Below, piece after piece: positions 37,650 to 47,021 of a DNA stretch of 64,000 nucleotides (the stretch's first letter is position 1; each line of letters opens with the position of its first letter). The DNA comes from Actinomycetes bacterium (GTDB lineage: Bacteria > Actinomycetota > Actinomycetes > Nanopelagicales > Nanopelagicaceae). A program made the translations under genes and the position numbers. Where the stretch lies: the NCBI GenBank assembly GCA_014190155.1, contig BJFY01000003.1, forward strand, positions 1 through 64,000, in the 5' to 3' direction. The notes beneath the pieces are model-generated. The model saw only the letters and a list, made by a program, of their open reading frames with translations, was not told the origin of the DNA and made no database searches.

Positions 37650-38263
37650 AGATTAAAAAAGGCTTTTATCGAATTAATAACCATCTCGAATGCGATTGCA
37701 GCGAGCAGCAACCCTGCGATTCGAGCAACCAACATCACTCCGGATTCTTTAATCAGGGAAACTATTTTCGTCGAAAACATGAGCGAGAGACCAATTACTA
37801 AATGGACTCCAATAACCGCCAATATTAAAGCAATTCCACTTTTAACATCATGAACTTTCTGAACGAATAACATGGTTGCAACTATCGCGCCCGGTCCTGC
37901 AAGTAATGGAGTTCCAAGCGGCACTAGCGCAACATTTACATCTTTCTGATTGGCCTTATCATTTTTACCGCCTTGTAATAATTCTAAAGAAACCAAAAGT
38001 AATAGCAAACCGCCCGCGCCTTGCAGCGCTGGAATCGAAATATTTAAGTAATTTAAAATTAAGCGACCAAAAAGTGCGAAGAGTGTGATTACAAAAAAGG
38101 AGACGGCCGCGCCTTGCCAAGCTAAGCGATTGCGAATTGCGGCAGGTTTATTCGCTACCAAACTCAAAAATATTGGCGTTGCTCCAGGTGGATCCATAAT
38201 TACAAATAAAGTTACAAACGCCTGTAATCCAAATGTAACTGCGGATATATTATCTAGATTCAC
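37646..38263 (-). CDS. MarC family integral membrane protein
   Basis: A 205-residue protein with six hydrophobic helices. FVIMDPPGATPIFLSL near the N-terminus, VALVPLGTPLLAGPGAIVATM in the middle (a repeat-like half) and ARIAGLLLAAIAFEMVINSIKAFF at the end match the MarC/UPF0056 family. Once linked to antibiotic resistance, its role is unresolved. The ATG overlaps the PHP gene by four bases, so the two form an operon, possibly under the PHP leaderless promoter. Confidence 0.9.
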   Translation of the reverse strand: MNLDNISAVTFGLQAFVTLFVIMDPPGATPIFLSLVANKPAAIRNRLAWQGAAVSFFVITLFALFGRLILNYLNISIPALQGAGGLLLLLVSLELLQGGKNDKANQKDVNVALVPLGTPLLAGPGAIVATMLFVQKVHDVKSGIALILAVIGVHLVIGLSLMFSTKIVSLIKESGVMLVARIAGLLLAAIAFEMVINSIKAFFNL

Positions 38264-39105
38264 TTTCGCACCACCCGTCGATTATTTGCTCGCGATTCAA
38301 GTTTTTCCCACTGCTTTAGCGCTGTCGTATTTTCCGCCAACTGATTTATTTTACCGCTTCCATGGTAATCACTAGCACCAGTTATTGCTAAATCATAAGA
38401 GTAAGCCACGCGCAAAAGCAAAGTTTTTTCACTTTCGTTATGGTCACGATGATCTACTTCAATTCCATCTAATCCAGCTTCAACTAAACTACTAAAAGAT
38501 TCTGCGGTGATAATTTTTCCTCTTTGTGACGCGTAAGGATGTGCAATAACTGCGACGCCACCTGCAGCTTTAATTAATCTAATCGCAGCTTCTGGGGTTG
38601 GCGAATAATGTGAAACGTAATATTTAGAACCATTATGAAGTAGCGCTGTAAACGCAGCTTCTCGGCTATCTACATGCCCTTTTGCAATAAGTGCGTCTGC
38701 TAAGTGAGGCCTTCCTAGAGTTGCACCATCACTTAGTTGTGCCATCACATCTTCGATTGATATTTCGATTCCAGCCGCATTTAATTTTTCAATAATTCGG
38801 TCCATACGAGTTAATCGATTCTCGCGAGTTTTAGCAAGCTCCGTTAGTAGCGCTTCATTTTCTGGATCAAATAATAAGCCCAGCATATGAACGCTAATCC
38901 CTGCTTCGGTCTGACACGATATTTCAGCGCCAAGAACTAAATCCATTCCTGGGATTAGTGCATCGCAAGCTGCTTGCCAGCCAGAAATAGTGTCGTGATC
39001 AGTTAGGGCTAACAAAGAAATTCCAGCTGCTTCTGCTTTTCGAATCAACTCCCGAGGTGAATCCGTACCGTCGCTTATGTTGGAATGGGTATGTAAATCA
39101 ATCAC
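38260..39105 (-). CDS. PHP-domain phosphoesterase
   Basis: A 281-residue metal-dependent phosphoesterase. The PHP motifs are DLHTHSNISDGTDSP (residues 3-17), LALTDHDTISG, AHPYASQRGK (third) and GASDYHGSGK near the C-terminus. Relatives are RNase AM or 3',5'-nucleotide bisphosphate phosphatases. The start is GTG at 39103-39105, with TAGCAT six bases upstream, so the message is probably leaderless. It is followed by marC with a four-base overlap. Confidence 0.9.
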   Translation of the reverse strand: MIDLHTHSNISDGTDSPRELIRKAEAAGISLLALTDHDTISGWQAACDALIPGMDLVLGAEISCQTEAGISVHMLGLLFDPENEALLTELAKTRENRLTRMDRIIEKLNAAGIEISIEDVMAQLSDGATLGRPHLADALIAKGHVDSREAAFTALLHNGSKYYVSHYSPTPEAAIRLIKAAGGVAVIAHPYASQRGKIITAESFSSLVEAGLDGIEVDHRDHNESEKTLLLRVAYSYDLAITGASDYHGSGKINQLAENTTALKQWEKLESRANNRRVVRK

Positions 39106-39111
39106 TGCATA

Positions 39112-39117
39112 ATGCTA
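39112..39117 (-). promoter_or_regulatory. -10 box of the PHP-marC operon, leaderless
   Basis: TAGCAT, six bases (TATGCA), then GTG at 39105. The geometry supports GTG as the first codon of the message. Confidence 0.6.
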
Positions 39118-39254
39118 CGGGGTAAGTGCTAACCCCAACTAATGGCTGGCTGCACGTGGTTAGTAACAGTTAGATAATTAAAATTTGATTCAGTAATTAG
39201 TGTCGCATGCCGGCGATTTCAAGGACTATCCTTTGTGCTATGAGCGGGAATGTA

Positions 39255-40526
39255 ATGGATCGTGTATTCCTCGCCCGGCTAGCAGGGACAGCAGTCTTTG
39301 AGCCCAACGGGGATCAAGTTGGCAAGGTGCGAGATGCTGTGGCGACCCTTCGTGTAAATAATCAACCACCAAGAGTTTTAGGTTTGATAGTTGAAGTTCC
39401 ACCGCGACGCCGAATTTTTATTCCAATTACTCGGGTTACCTCGATTGAAAATGGCACGGTTGTCATCACTGGCACATTAAACATGCGTCGTTACGAACAA
39501 CGACCGAGTGAAATCTTAGTAATTGGTGAGCTTTTAGATCGGACTGTTACATTAGTTGATTCTGCAGAACCAGTTTTAGTTGAAGATATCGCGATGGAAA
39601 TTAATCGAAGCGGAGATTGGTTTCTAACTCGAATACATGTCATGCGCAAGGGTCGTGGATTACGTCGCCGCGGTGCTTCCTCGACTATCAATTGGGAAGA
39701 TATTTCAGGTATTGCAACTTTAGAATCTAATCAAGGTGTGAGTAATTTGTTAGCAACTTTGGCAAATTTACGAGCGCCAGATTTGGCCTTAGTTTTACAC
39801 GATTTAACGTTGAAGCGTCGAGTAGAAGTTGCACGCGCATTAGATGACGAGCGCCTTGCCGATGTATTAGAAGAGATGGATGAAAGCGCTCGAGTGGAAT
39901 TGCTTGCAGAATTAGAGGGCGAGCGTGCTGCCGATGTACTTAGTGAAATGGATCCTGATGATGCCGCTGATTTGCTTCGTGAAATCGGACAAGAACGTGC
40001 GCAAAAACTTTTGGAATTAATGGAACCTGATGAAGCCGAAGATGTGCGGCGCTTGATGCGTTATGAAGATTATTCTGCCGGCGGCATGATGACCACTGAG
40101 CCCATTGTGCTAACTGCTGATACTTCGGTTGCGGAAGCGCTCGCTACGGTACGGCAGAGTGAAATTCCACCAGCACTTGCTTCGCAAGTTTATGTCTGTC
40201 GGCCCCCGCTCGAAACGCCCACTGGAAGATTTATTGGAATCGTGCATTTTCAACGATTATTACGCGAGCCACCAGCAACATTGCTTGGCGCAATTGTTGA
40301 TATTACGACAATACCGTTAGCTCCCGAGGTACCACTTAGCGAGGTTTCTTCATATCTTGCGAGTTATAACCTACTAGCTGTGCCAATCGTGGACCCAAAT
40401 GAGAGACTGCTTGGTGTAGTAACAGTGGATGATGTGCTGGACCACTTGCTGCCTGAAAACTGGCGCCATGCAAGCAACAACGGTTCAAAGAATTCTGAAA
40501 TTAGAAATATGAAAGTGGAAGGATAA
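39255..40526 (+). CDS. MgtE N-terminal and CBS-domain protein lacking the channel
   Basis: A 423-residue soluble protein. An N-terminal PRC-barrel-like part (VFLARLAGTAVFEPNGDQVGK) is followed by MgtE_N helical repeats (ADVLEEMD, ADVLSEMDPDDAADLL, KLLELMEPDEAED; about 190-275) and two CBS domains at the C-terminus. The transmembrane magnesium channel of true MgtE is absent. The frame is open to 39207, but a TAGTGT -10 box at 39198-39203 would place the transcript start near 39210; ATG 39255 follows GCGGGA at good spacing. Another start at 39240 is possible. It is followed by DUF1003, a common pairing. Confidence 0.82.
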   Translation: MDRVFLARLAGTAVFEPNGDQVGKVRDAVATLRVNNQPPRVLGLIVEVPPRRRIFIPITRVTSIENGTVVITGTLNMRRYEQRPSEILVIGELLDRTVTLVDSAEPVLVEDIAMEINRSGDWFLTRIHVMRKGRGLRRRGASSTINWEDISGIATLESNQGVSNLLATLANLRAPDLALVLHDLTLKRRVEVARALDDERLADVLEEMDESARVELLAELEGERAADVLSEMDPDDAADLLREIGQERAQKLLELMEPDEAEDVRRLMRYEDYSAGGMMTTEPIVLTADTSVAEALATVRQSEIPPALASQVYVCRPPLETPTGRFIGIVHFQRLLREPPATLLGAIVDITTIPLAPEVPLSEVSSYLASYNLLAVPIVDPNERLLGVVTVDDVLDHLLPENWRHASNNGSKNSEIRNMKVEG

Positions 40527-40529
40527 AAA

Positions 40530-41027
40530 ATGGCACGATTTAAGGGTTTAGATACGCCACGCGAAGCTCGGCGTTCAATTCGGCCATCCTACGATCCAGA
40601 AACTTTCGGAAGGCTTTCGGAAAACTTTGCACGCTTTCTTGGTACAGCACGCTTCTTAGTCTACATGACCGTATTTGTGCTCTCTTGGGGGCTATGGAAT
40701 TCGTTAGCGCCAGATAAGTGGCGGTTTGATAATTTTCCATTTATTTTCTTAACTTTAATTCTTTCGCTACAAGCTTCTTATGCAGCGCCACTTATTTTGT
40801 TAGCGCAAAATAGACAAGCTGACCGCGATCGAATTCAATATCAAGAAGATCGCGCACGCGATGATCGCAACCTTGCTGATACCGAATATTTAACAAGAGA
40901 GCTAGCAAGCCTACGAACTGCTATAGGTGAAATTGCAACTCGTGATTTTGTGCGGAGTGAATTACAGGATGCAGTTGAAGAAATTGCTAAGAACTCAGGT
41001 ACTAAGCCCAAGCCGGACGCCAACTAA
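40530..41027 (+). CDS. DUF1003 membrane protein
   Basis: A 165-residue protein with two transmembrane helices (about 42-62 and 74-92) and a charged C-terminal helix (RQADRDRIQYQEDRARDD). SENFARFLGTARFLVYMTVFVLSWGLWNSLAP (split here as FARFLGTARFL and VLSWGLWNSL) and LSLQASYAAPLILLAQNRQ match DUF1003. It sits 3 bases behind the MgtE-N/CBS gene, a frequent actinobacterial pairing suggesting joint action in metal or pH balance. Its last 33 bases overlap the convergent mrp gene. Confidence 0.9.
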   Translation: MARFKGLDTPREARRSIRPSYDPETFGRLSENFARFLGTARFLVYMTVFVLSWGLWNSLAPDKWRFDNFPFIFLTLILSLQASYAAPLILLAQNRQADRDRIQYQEDRARDDRNLADTEYLTRELASLRTAIGEIATRDFVRSELQDAVEEIAKNSGTKPKPDAN

Positions 41028-42113
41028 AGATTTGGTTCTTAAAGTTAATTGATCGGCAATCGCTTCTAAAGCTTTGGCAGCGCTCGATTCAGGATTGCGC
41101 AAAACTAATGGGGTACCGGTATCGCCACCTTCTCTAAGGTTTGGATCAAATGGAATTTTTGCAAGAAGTGGAACATCAGCCCCAACTAAACCGCTAAGTC
41201 GAGCGGCAGTCGCTTCCCCGCCATCCTTTCCAAATAGAGAAATCATTTCATCGCAATGTGGACATGGAAATTCCGACATATTTTCAACAACGCCAACTAG
41301 GTGTTGCTTTAATTGGTGGGCAATGCGACCAGCGCGTTCGGCTACTTCTGCAGCAGCAACTTGTGGCGTTGTAACTACCAAAATTTCAGATGCAGGAATT
41401 AATTGCCCGAGAGAAATCGCGATATCTCCAGTGCCTGGTGGTAAATCTAGAAATAAGAAATCTAGGTCGCCCCAATAAGCATCGCTTAGTAACTGTTCTA
41501 GAACTCGATGCAATAGCGGACCGCGATAAGCAATTGGATCTGAGCGATCTGGTTTAAACATTTCCATAGAGACAACTTTTACGCCATGCGCCTCTAGCGG
41601 AATAAAAGTTTGATCGATAGCAGTCGGACGTTGTCCAGCCAGCCCCATCAAACGTGGCACAGAGTGGCCGTAAACATCAGCATCCAGAATTCCTACTTTG
41701 AACCCACGGTTAGCGACTGCAACTGCCAAATTAACGGTGACCGAAGACTTTCCAACGCCACCTTTACCAGAGGCAATTCCAAAAACCCGAGTTAACGAGT
41801 CAGGTTGGGCAAACGGAATGAATTTCTCTCTGCCACCTCTTAATATCTTCTTAACTTCACCACGTTGGGCTTCGCTCATTACGCCAAAATTAATTACTAC
41901 TGAATTTACTTCAGCAATTGCAGTCACTGCCTTAGTAATATCGGTAGTGAGTCGATCGCGCATCGGACACCCAGATATTGTTAATAAAATACCTAGAGTT
42001 GCGGTTCCGGATTCAAACGCAACTGATTCGACCATACCTAATTCGGTTAGCGGCTTATGCAATTCTGGATCTGAAACTGTAGCTAAAGCGGCGCTAATTT
42101 TAGCAAGCGTCAT
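40995..42113 (-). CDS. mrp: Mrp/ApbC-type iron-sulfur carrier ATPase
   Basis: A 372-residue protein. An N-terminal MIP18/DUF59 domain (about 1-90; GCPMRDRLTTDITKAV) is followed by a ParA-like ATPase with SGKGGVGKSSVTVNLA (about 120-135) and the cluster-binding CPHC in EFPCPHCDEMIS. It holds and delivers [4Fe-4S] clusters. It is coupled to tatB by a four-base overlap, so one tatB-mrp transcript is likely. The 3' end overlaps the convergent DUF1003 gene by 33 bases. Confidence 0.94.
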   Translation of the reverse strand: MTLAKISAALATVSDPELHKPLTELGMVESVAFESGTATLGILLTISGCPMRDRLTTDITKAVTAIAEVNSVVINFGVMSEAQRGEVKKILRGGREKFIPFAQPDSLTRVFGIASGKGGVGKSSVTVNLAVAVANRGFKVGILDADVYGHSVPRLMGLAGQRPTAIDQTFIPLEAHGVKVVSMEMFKPDRSDPIAYRGPLLHRVLEQLLSDAYWGDLDFLFLDLPPGTGDIAISLGQLIPASEILVVTTPQVAAAEVAERAGRIAHQLKQHLVGVVENMSEFPCPHCDEMISLFGKDGGEATAARLSGLVGADVPLLAKIPFDPNLREGGDTGTPLVLRNPESSAAKALEAIADQLTLRTKSLVGVRLGLST

Positions 42114-42424
42114 AATATTTCAGGGTCTAACTTTGTAATTTTCTTAATCTCTTTGATTTCTTTTATTGCGCCAGCATTTTCATCAATTACTTCGTTTAGA
42201 TGTTTCTTAATAAAAGTTTTAGGGTGCAAATCTTTGACATCTAAATCTTCAAATCCTGGTCCGAGATTTTCACGCAATTGCGTGGTGGCTAATTGGGAGA
42301 GATTGCGCGCTTTCTTCAACAATTTAGCGGCATCTACCGCAAGTTTTGGCAAGCGTTCTGGACCGACTAGGAATACTGCAATTACTCCTAAGCCAATCAT
42401 CTCACCAGCGCCGATATCAAACAT
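42110..42424 (-). CDS. tatB: Twin-arginine translocase component TatB
   Basis: A 104-residue protein with one N-terminal transmembrane helix (about 5-22) ending in FLVGPERLPKL, the Glu-containing motif typical of TatB, then an amphipathic helix and a charged C-terminal tail. It binds Tat signal peptides together with TatC. Next to mrp and the HtrA gene, as in other actinobacteria. TAGTAT six bases before the ATG suggests a leaderless operon start. TatA and TatC are not in this window. Confidence 0.92.
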   Translation of the reverse strand: MFDIGAGEMIGLGVIAVFLVGPERLPKLAVDAAKLLKKARNLSQLATTQLRENLGPGFEDLDVKDLHPKTFIKKHLNEVIDENAGAIKEIKEIKKITKLDPEIL

Positions 42425-42430
42425 GGCCCA

Positions 42431-42436
42431 ATACTA
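42431..42436 (-). promoter_or_regulatory. -10 box of tatB-mrp, leaderless
   Basis: TAGTAT, six bases (TGGGCC), then ATG at 42424, in the 47-base gap behind the HtrA gene. Confidence 0.6.
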
Positions 42437-42471
42437 GGGTCAAGCTTGCTGACTCCTCAACCTGACTCAAA

Positions 42472-43611
42472 TTAACTAGTTTTAGCAGCAACCAAGGTAA
42501 TTTTTACGGTTGAAACTTTTCCATTGCGAGTGTATGTAACTGAAATTACATCACCCACATCATGAGAGCGAATAGCAATGATTAATTCATCTGAGGAATT
42601 TATTGCCACACCATCTATTTTTAGGATCACATCGCCAGGGATTAAACCGACTTTTGCAGCTGGCCCGCCAACTACAACAGAGCCGGTGCGCTCGGAAATT
42701 TTAGCGCCAGCACCATTGAATGCGGTGTCAACCATAATTCCCATAATTGGATAGGTAGCTTTGCCGTTGTTTATTAATTGTTCTGCGGTCTTTTTTGCTT
42801 GGTTAATCGGAATTGCAAAACCTAAACCAATCGAACCAGATTGGCGTCCATAAGAAGAGCTCAGTGTGGCAATAGCAGAGTTAACCCCTACTACTGCTCC
42901 GGTGGCATCTACTAACGGTCCACCAGAATTTCCTGGATTAATTGCGGCATCAGTTTGGAGCGCATTAATAAATGAACTTTCGCTAGTACCAGTTCCTGAA
43001 GTAACTGCTCGATTTTTTGCGCTAATGATTCCTGAGGTTACGGTGCCTGATAGTCCGAGTGGCGATCCAATTGCGATTACGTTATCGCCAACTTGAATTG
43101 CATCACTGTCACCAAATTGCAACGCTGATAATCCGGTGACTGAAATTTTTAATACTGCAAGATCGTAGGCTGCATCTCTACCAAGAATTTTAGCCGCAAA
43201 AGTTTTACCATCATTTAGGGTTACCTTAATTTGACCTTTTGCATCAGCAGCGCTAGCCACTACATGGTTGTTTGTGAGAATGTAGCCATCGCTGCGAATT
43301 ACAAAGCCAGAGCCCGAGCTACCACCACGTTCAGTATTTATTCTTATTGAGACCACTGAAGGTAAAACTCGTGCGGCAATTCCAGCAATTGAATCTGGTT
43401 GGCGCTCTACCGTGCTCTTTACCGAAACCAACTTAACATTATGAGCTGAAAAATTGTTGCTGCTGAAGTAATTACCGCCGATACCACCAATTATTCCGGC
43501 GATAACGGCAATTGCGATCGTGCCTGATACTGGTTTGCGCAGCTCTTTTCGGGCGGGCGTTACCTCGCGATCTGGATGGGACCACCAGGCTGGCACATTT
43601 TTTTGGCTCAT
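42472..43611 (-). CDS. HtrA/DegP-like membrane-anchored serine protease
   Basis: A 379-residue S1C protease. A short cytoplasmic start is followed by one transmembrane helix (about 28-50), the protease domain with His in TNNHVVA, Asp in DAAYDLAVLK and Ser in PGNSGGPLVD, and one C-terminal PDZ domain (VVGGPAAKVGLIPGDVIL). It degrades misfolded envelope proteins. It resembles PepD/HtrA of Mycobacterium. The promoter is probably leadered: TATATT lies about 22 bases upstream of the ATG, which has no strong ribosome site. Confidence 0.95.
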   Translation of the reverse strand: MSQKNVPAWWSHPDREVTPARKELRKPVSGTIAIAVIAGIIGGIGGNYFSSNNFSAHNVKLVSVKSTVERQPDSIAGIAARVLPSVVSIRINTERGGSSGSGFVIRSDGYILTNNHVVASAADAKGQIKVTLNDGKTFAAKILGRDAAYDLAVLKISVTGLSALQFGDSDAIQVGDNVIAIGSPLGLSGTVTSGIISAKNRAVTSGTGTSESSFINALQTDAAINPGNSGGPLVDATGAVVGVNSAIATLSSSYGRQSGSIGLGFAIPINQAKKTAEQLINNGKATYPIMGIMVDTAFNGAGAKISERTGSVVVGGPAAKVGLIPGDVILKIDGVAINSSDELIIAIRSHDVGDVISVTYTRNGKVSTVKITLVAAKTS

Positions 43612-43700
43612 CTACTTAATTCCGTTTCAATATAAGTGCTGCATTCTTTACGATAAAAGTAAAGGCTATGTGAAATTTTACTGAGATTCAGCAGATAGTT

Positions 43701-44336
43701 CTAGTTCAACTTCGTGGCAACTAGCACACCCTCGCCTAACGGCAAGAGCATTGGGGCCCAACGATCATCCGATTCACGAATAGCTTTAATAGTTTCGCGA
43801 CGCGAAATAGTAATTGGATCACGTTGGGTTGGATCAGCAACTTTGCCACCACCGAGAGCGCTATCAATTAACAAAATTCCACCTGGACGAAGTGCGCGAA
43901 ATCCTTGATCTACTGATTCAAGTAAATCGCTGAAATCCCTAATTACAAATAAATCATAAAGACTGTCCGCAAGTTTTGCAGTTACATCGCGAGTGTTGCC
44001 AGTGATTAATCGATAGCGTGCAACATTTATGTCACCGTCTTCAAATGCAGTTCTAGCAATTTTGGAGTTTTCAGTTTCTTTATCAATCGAAGTTAAAACT
44101 CCATGCTTTGCTAAACCTTTAAAGATCCATAACCCACTGACTCCGGAACCAGTGCCTACTTCAACGACTGAAGTTGCGCCAATTAGATGGGTTAAATAAC
44201 GTAAGAGTGAGCCAACTATCGGTGCTGTATTTAGAGCGCCAATTTCATCACCTCGAGCTCGCGCGCGTTGGGTTACCGTATCTTCGGGTAGATAATTTTC
44301 AGAGAATGTATTCATATCGCCGCGTGGAATGCTCAC
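43701..44336 (-). CDS. Class I SAM-dependent O-methyltransferase (Rv1220c-like)
   Basis: A 211-residue methyltransferase of the CCoAMT/COMT-like family. SAM motif VVEVGTGSGVSGLWI (about 58-72), the acidic pocket in LTSIDKETEN and LFVIRDFSDL, and LLIDSALGGGKV match. In this group the catalytic metal site is usually DxxK; here RDF replaces the expected D in VIRD, so activity may vary. The start GTG at 44334-44336 overlaps the pepA stop by four bases (GTGA); the longer frame to 44351 is less likely. The substrate is unknown. Confidence 0.85.
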   Translation of the reverse strand: MSIPRGDMNTFSENYLPEDTVTQRARARGDEIGALNTAPIVGSLLRYLTHLIGATSVVEVGTGSGVSGLWIFKGLAKHGVLTSIDKETENSKIARTAFEDGDINVARYRLITGNTRDVTAKLADSLYDLFVIRDFSDLLESVDQGFRALRPGGILLIDSALGGGKVADPTQRDPITISRRETIKAIRESDDRWAPMLLPLGEGVLVATKLN

Positions 44337-45838
44337 AGCGATGCAATCCACTCAGTTAGAAGCCGAACTGCGAATCCAGTGCCTCCTTTTACATACTCGC
44401 CAGCATCAACTTCGGAGCGACCCGGTCCGGCGATATCGAAGTGAACCCACTTACGTTTGCCAACAAATTTTTCTAAGAACAGCGCAGCCGTAATTGAGCC
44501 GCCCGAGAAATGAAACTTATCGGCAGTGTGGTTGTAATCCGCGATTTCACTTTCAAGTGCAACGTCATAATCATCAACAAGTGGCATGTGCCAGACGCGA
44601 TCACCAGAAATTTCACCGATCTCGTGGAGCTTCTTAGCTAATTTAAGATCGCGGGTGTACATCGCGCCATATTGACGGCCAAGTCCTAGCGTGGCCGCAC
44701 CTGTAAGTGTTGCTACATCAAGCAAATAATCTGGGTCTAAATTCTTATCCGCAAAAGCTAAACCATCTGCTAAAACTAACCGTCCCTCTGCATCAGTATT
44801 TATAACTTCAACAGTTGTGCCGCCGTAATGCTTGATGACATCGGATGGTCGTTGCGAAGTTCCAGATAGCGCATTTTCAGCACACATCATCAAAGCAGTA
44901 ACGCGAACTTTAGGAGCCAATTTTGATACTGCAATAACGGTGGCCAGAATTGCCGCTGCGCCAGCCATATCGCTCTTCATTGCAGTCATGGTGTCGTATG
45001 GACGCTTTAGCGAAACTCCACCTGTGTCAAAAGTGATTCCTTTACCAACTAAAACAACATGTTTCCAATTTTTAGAGCCACGCGGTGCATACCCAACTTG
45101 TACAAATTTTGGCAGATTAACTTTTGAGGAATTCCCAACCGCGCGCAATCCCCCAAATTCAGCTAATTCTTTACCGCTCTTCACGGTGACTTTTACAGCC
45201 GGGTTTTTTGAAAGAATTTTTGCTTGATTAGCTAGCCAAGCTGGGGTCGCGATGTTTGCAGGTGTGTGAATTAAATTTCGCGCAATCCAAACTGATTCAA
45301 CTTCAATCTGGGCAAGTTCAACTTCTTTTGCGAAACTACCCATGATCGAAAACCGCGGAGTTTCAGGCACTGGACCACTTTTATCTGCCCAAGAATAGGT
45401 GGCGAGCGCCAACGCAACAGCATGGGCTTTGATGGTCTTACTATCGCCACCGCAGAGCGATAAGAGATGTGCATTGCTTCCTTTAACTTTTCGACCGAGT
45501 AGCGCTCCAACTTTTCGTAGATCTGAAGGCGTGCTGGCTCCAACGGCAACTAAAAAAATCTTCTGTAATTTATTTTTATCGCCAGATATCGAGATCTCAA
45601 TCAACTCGCCAACTTTCCCAGTTAGTGGCGTCGTGGCTTTAGCAATTTCATTCTCAAACGAGATTCCAGTTATTTTTCCTAAAGTTCGTTCAAACCCTTT
45701 TACGTTGGCAACCTTTGCACCAGATTCATCGACAAATAATGGCAGCGCAATCGCATGTACTCCCGCAAGAAGCTTTGGGTTTTTGGTACTCTGAAACTGA
45801 AGTTCTAGGCTAGATAGTCTTGGGACTGCTCTATTCAT
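44333..45838 (-). CDS. pepA: Leucyl aminopeptidase (M17)
   Basis: A 501-residue cytosolic aminopeptidase. The C-terminal catalytic half has GKGITFDTGGVSLK, MKSDMAGAAA, and the signature NTDAEGRLVLADGLA with metal ligands Asp and Glu; the N-terminal half is the regulatory domain. It removes N-terminal residues from peptides and recycles amino acids. TAGCGT seven bases before the ATG suggests a leaderless start. It is divergent from nhaA and coupled to the O-methyltransferase. Confidence 0.96.
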   Translation of the reverse strand: MNRAVPRLSSLELQFQSTKNPKLLAGVHAIALPLFVDESGAKVANVKGFERTLGKITGISFENEIAKATTPLTGKVGELIEISISGDKNKLQKIFLVAVGASTPSDLRKVGALLGRKVKGSNAHLLSLCGGDSKTIKAHAVALALATYSWADKSGPVPETPRFSIMGSFAKEVELAQIEVESVWIARNLIHTPANIATPAWLANQAKILSKNPAVKVTVKSGKELAEFGGLRAVGNSSKVNLPKFVQVGYAPRGSKNWKHVVLVGKGITFDTGGVSLKRPYDTMTAMKSDMAGAAAILATVIAVSKLAPKVRVTALMMCAENALSGTSQRPSDVIKHYGGTTVEVINTDAEGRLVLADGLAFADKNLDPDYLLDVATLTGAATLGLGRQYGAMYTRDLKLAKKLHEIGEISGDRVWHMPLVDDYDVALESEIADYNHTADKFHFSGGSITAALFLEKFVGKRKWVHFDIAGPGRSEVDAGEYVKGGTGFAVRLLTEWIASL

Positions 45839-45845
45839 AGTGCGG

Positions 45846-45851
45846 ACGCTA
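45846..45851 (-). promoter_or_regulatory. -10 box of pepA, leaderless
   Basis: TAGCGT, seven bases (CCGCACT), then ATG at 45838. It is inside the 32-base divergent spacer shared with nhaA. Confidence 0.55.
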
Positions 45852-45870
45852 ACGAAAAAAGGGAGATCTT

Positions 45871-47013
45871 GTGCAACGGCTCTCGGCGTTAAGTCTGATT
45901 CTTAAATCTGAATCAAGCGCAGCAGTACTGCTACTACCAGTCGCCCTGCTCTCGTTATTTCTCGCCAACAGCGGTAGCTGGTTAACCGATGGCTTAGCTA
46001 CCGAGTTTGGCATCCTCGACCTAAAACTTTCGGTTTCACATTGGGTTGCCGATGGTGCGCTCGTCATCTTTTTCTTTGTGGCTGGGTTAGAACTGCGCAA
46101 CGAAGTTCGTTGGGGGGTCTTGAGATCTTGGCGGGTTGGTTTGATTCCAGCGTTCGGTGCGCTCTTTGGAATGGCGCTGCCGGCCCTGATTTACCTTGCG
46201 CTTGCAAAGATTTTATCTGGATCGGTTTCTGCATGGGGTGTACCGATGGCGACCGACTTGCCGATTGCACTCGCAGTTCTGATTATTTTCGGTAAAGGAT
46301 TGCCGATTGCGCTCCGGGGCTTCTTGTTGGCGTTGGCAATTATGGATGATGTCGGATCAATTCTAGTTATCGCATTTAGGTTTACCCAGTCGTTGGAATT
46401 TACTTGGCTATTAGGTGCAATCTTGGCGCTCTTTATTTTTTATCAGAGCACGCGAAATTTACAGCTAGGTGCGCTCTCGTTCTTAGTGGCGCTACTAGTT
46501 TGGTATTGCACTTACAAATCCGGAATTCATCCAACAGTTTGTGGCGTTGCGCTAGGGATGGTGATGCCTGGTTCGCATGATGATGATCCCGATAAAGTTA
46601 GCGCAGAAGAAGCGCTTCGGATTTGGGCTCCGATTTCTAGTTTTCTTGTGGTGCCTTTATTTATTTTTACAGCGTTAGCGGTTCCAGTTGACTTTAATTT
46701 AGATAATTTAAGTGACCCAATCACAGTCTCGCTCTTAATCGCACGATTGATTGGAAAACCACTTGGAATACTCTTAGGAGTTTGGCTTGCGCTTCGGATT
46801 ACAAAAGAGAAAAACGAGTTAGTTCTTGGCGATTACTTTATTGTTGGAATATTGGGAACGCTCGGGCTTTCAGTTTCGCTGCTCTTTGCGCAACTAAGTT
46901 TGGCGGGGCCAGATTTAAGCGCTGCTACGGTGGGCGTTATAATTACCTTGCCGATTGCAATTTTGTTGGCTGCAATTTCACTGCGCAGCCGCGCCAAATA
47001 TTTAAAGAGGTAA
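45871..47013 (+). CDS. nhaA: Na+/H+ antiporter NhaA
   Basis: A 380-residue antiporter with about 11-12 transmembrane helices. The motifs VPMATDLPIALAV and ALAIMDDVGSILVIAF contain the pair of Asp that binds Na+ (ATD and DDV), as in NhaA of E. coli. It exports sodium in exchange for protons. The start is GTG at 45871 with GGGAGA about 7 bases upstream. Use of sodium transport would suit fresh or brackish water life. It ends 8 bases before the DUF3117 stop on the other strand. Confidence 0.95.
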   Translation: MQRLSALSLILKSESSAAVLLLPVALLSLFLANSGSWLTDGLATEFGILDLKLSVSHWVADGALVIFFFVAGLELRNEVRWGVLRSWRVGLIPAFGALFGMALPALIYLALAKILSGSVSAWGVPMATDLPIALAVLIIFGKGLPIALRGFLLALAIMDDVGSILVIAFRFTQSLEFTWLLGAILALFIFYQSTRNLQLGALSFLVALLVWYCTYKSGIHPTVCGVALGMVMPGSHDDDPDKVSAEEALRIWAPISSFLVVPLFIFTALAVPVDFNLDNLSDPITVSLLIARLIGKPLGILLGVWLALRITKEKNELVLGDYFIVGILGTLGLSVSLLFAQLSLAGPDLSAATVGVIITLPIAILLAAISLRSRAKYLKR

Positions 47014-47021
47014 AGTAAAAA

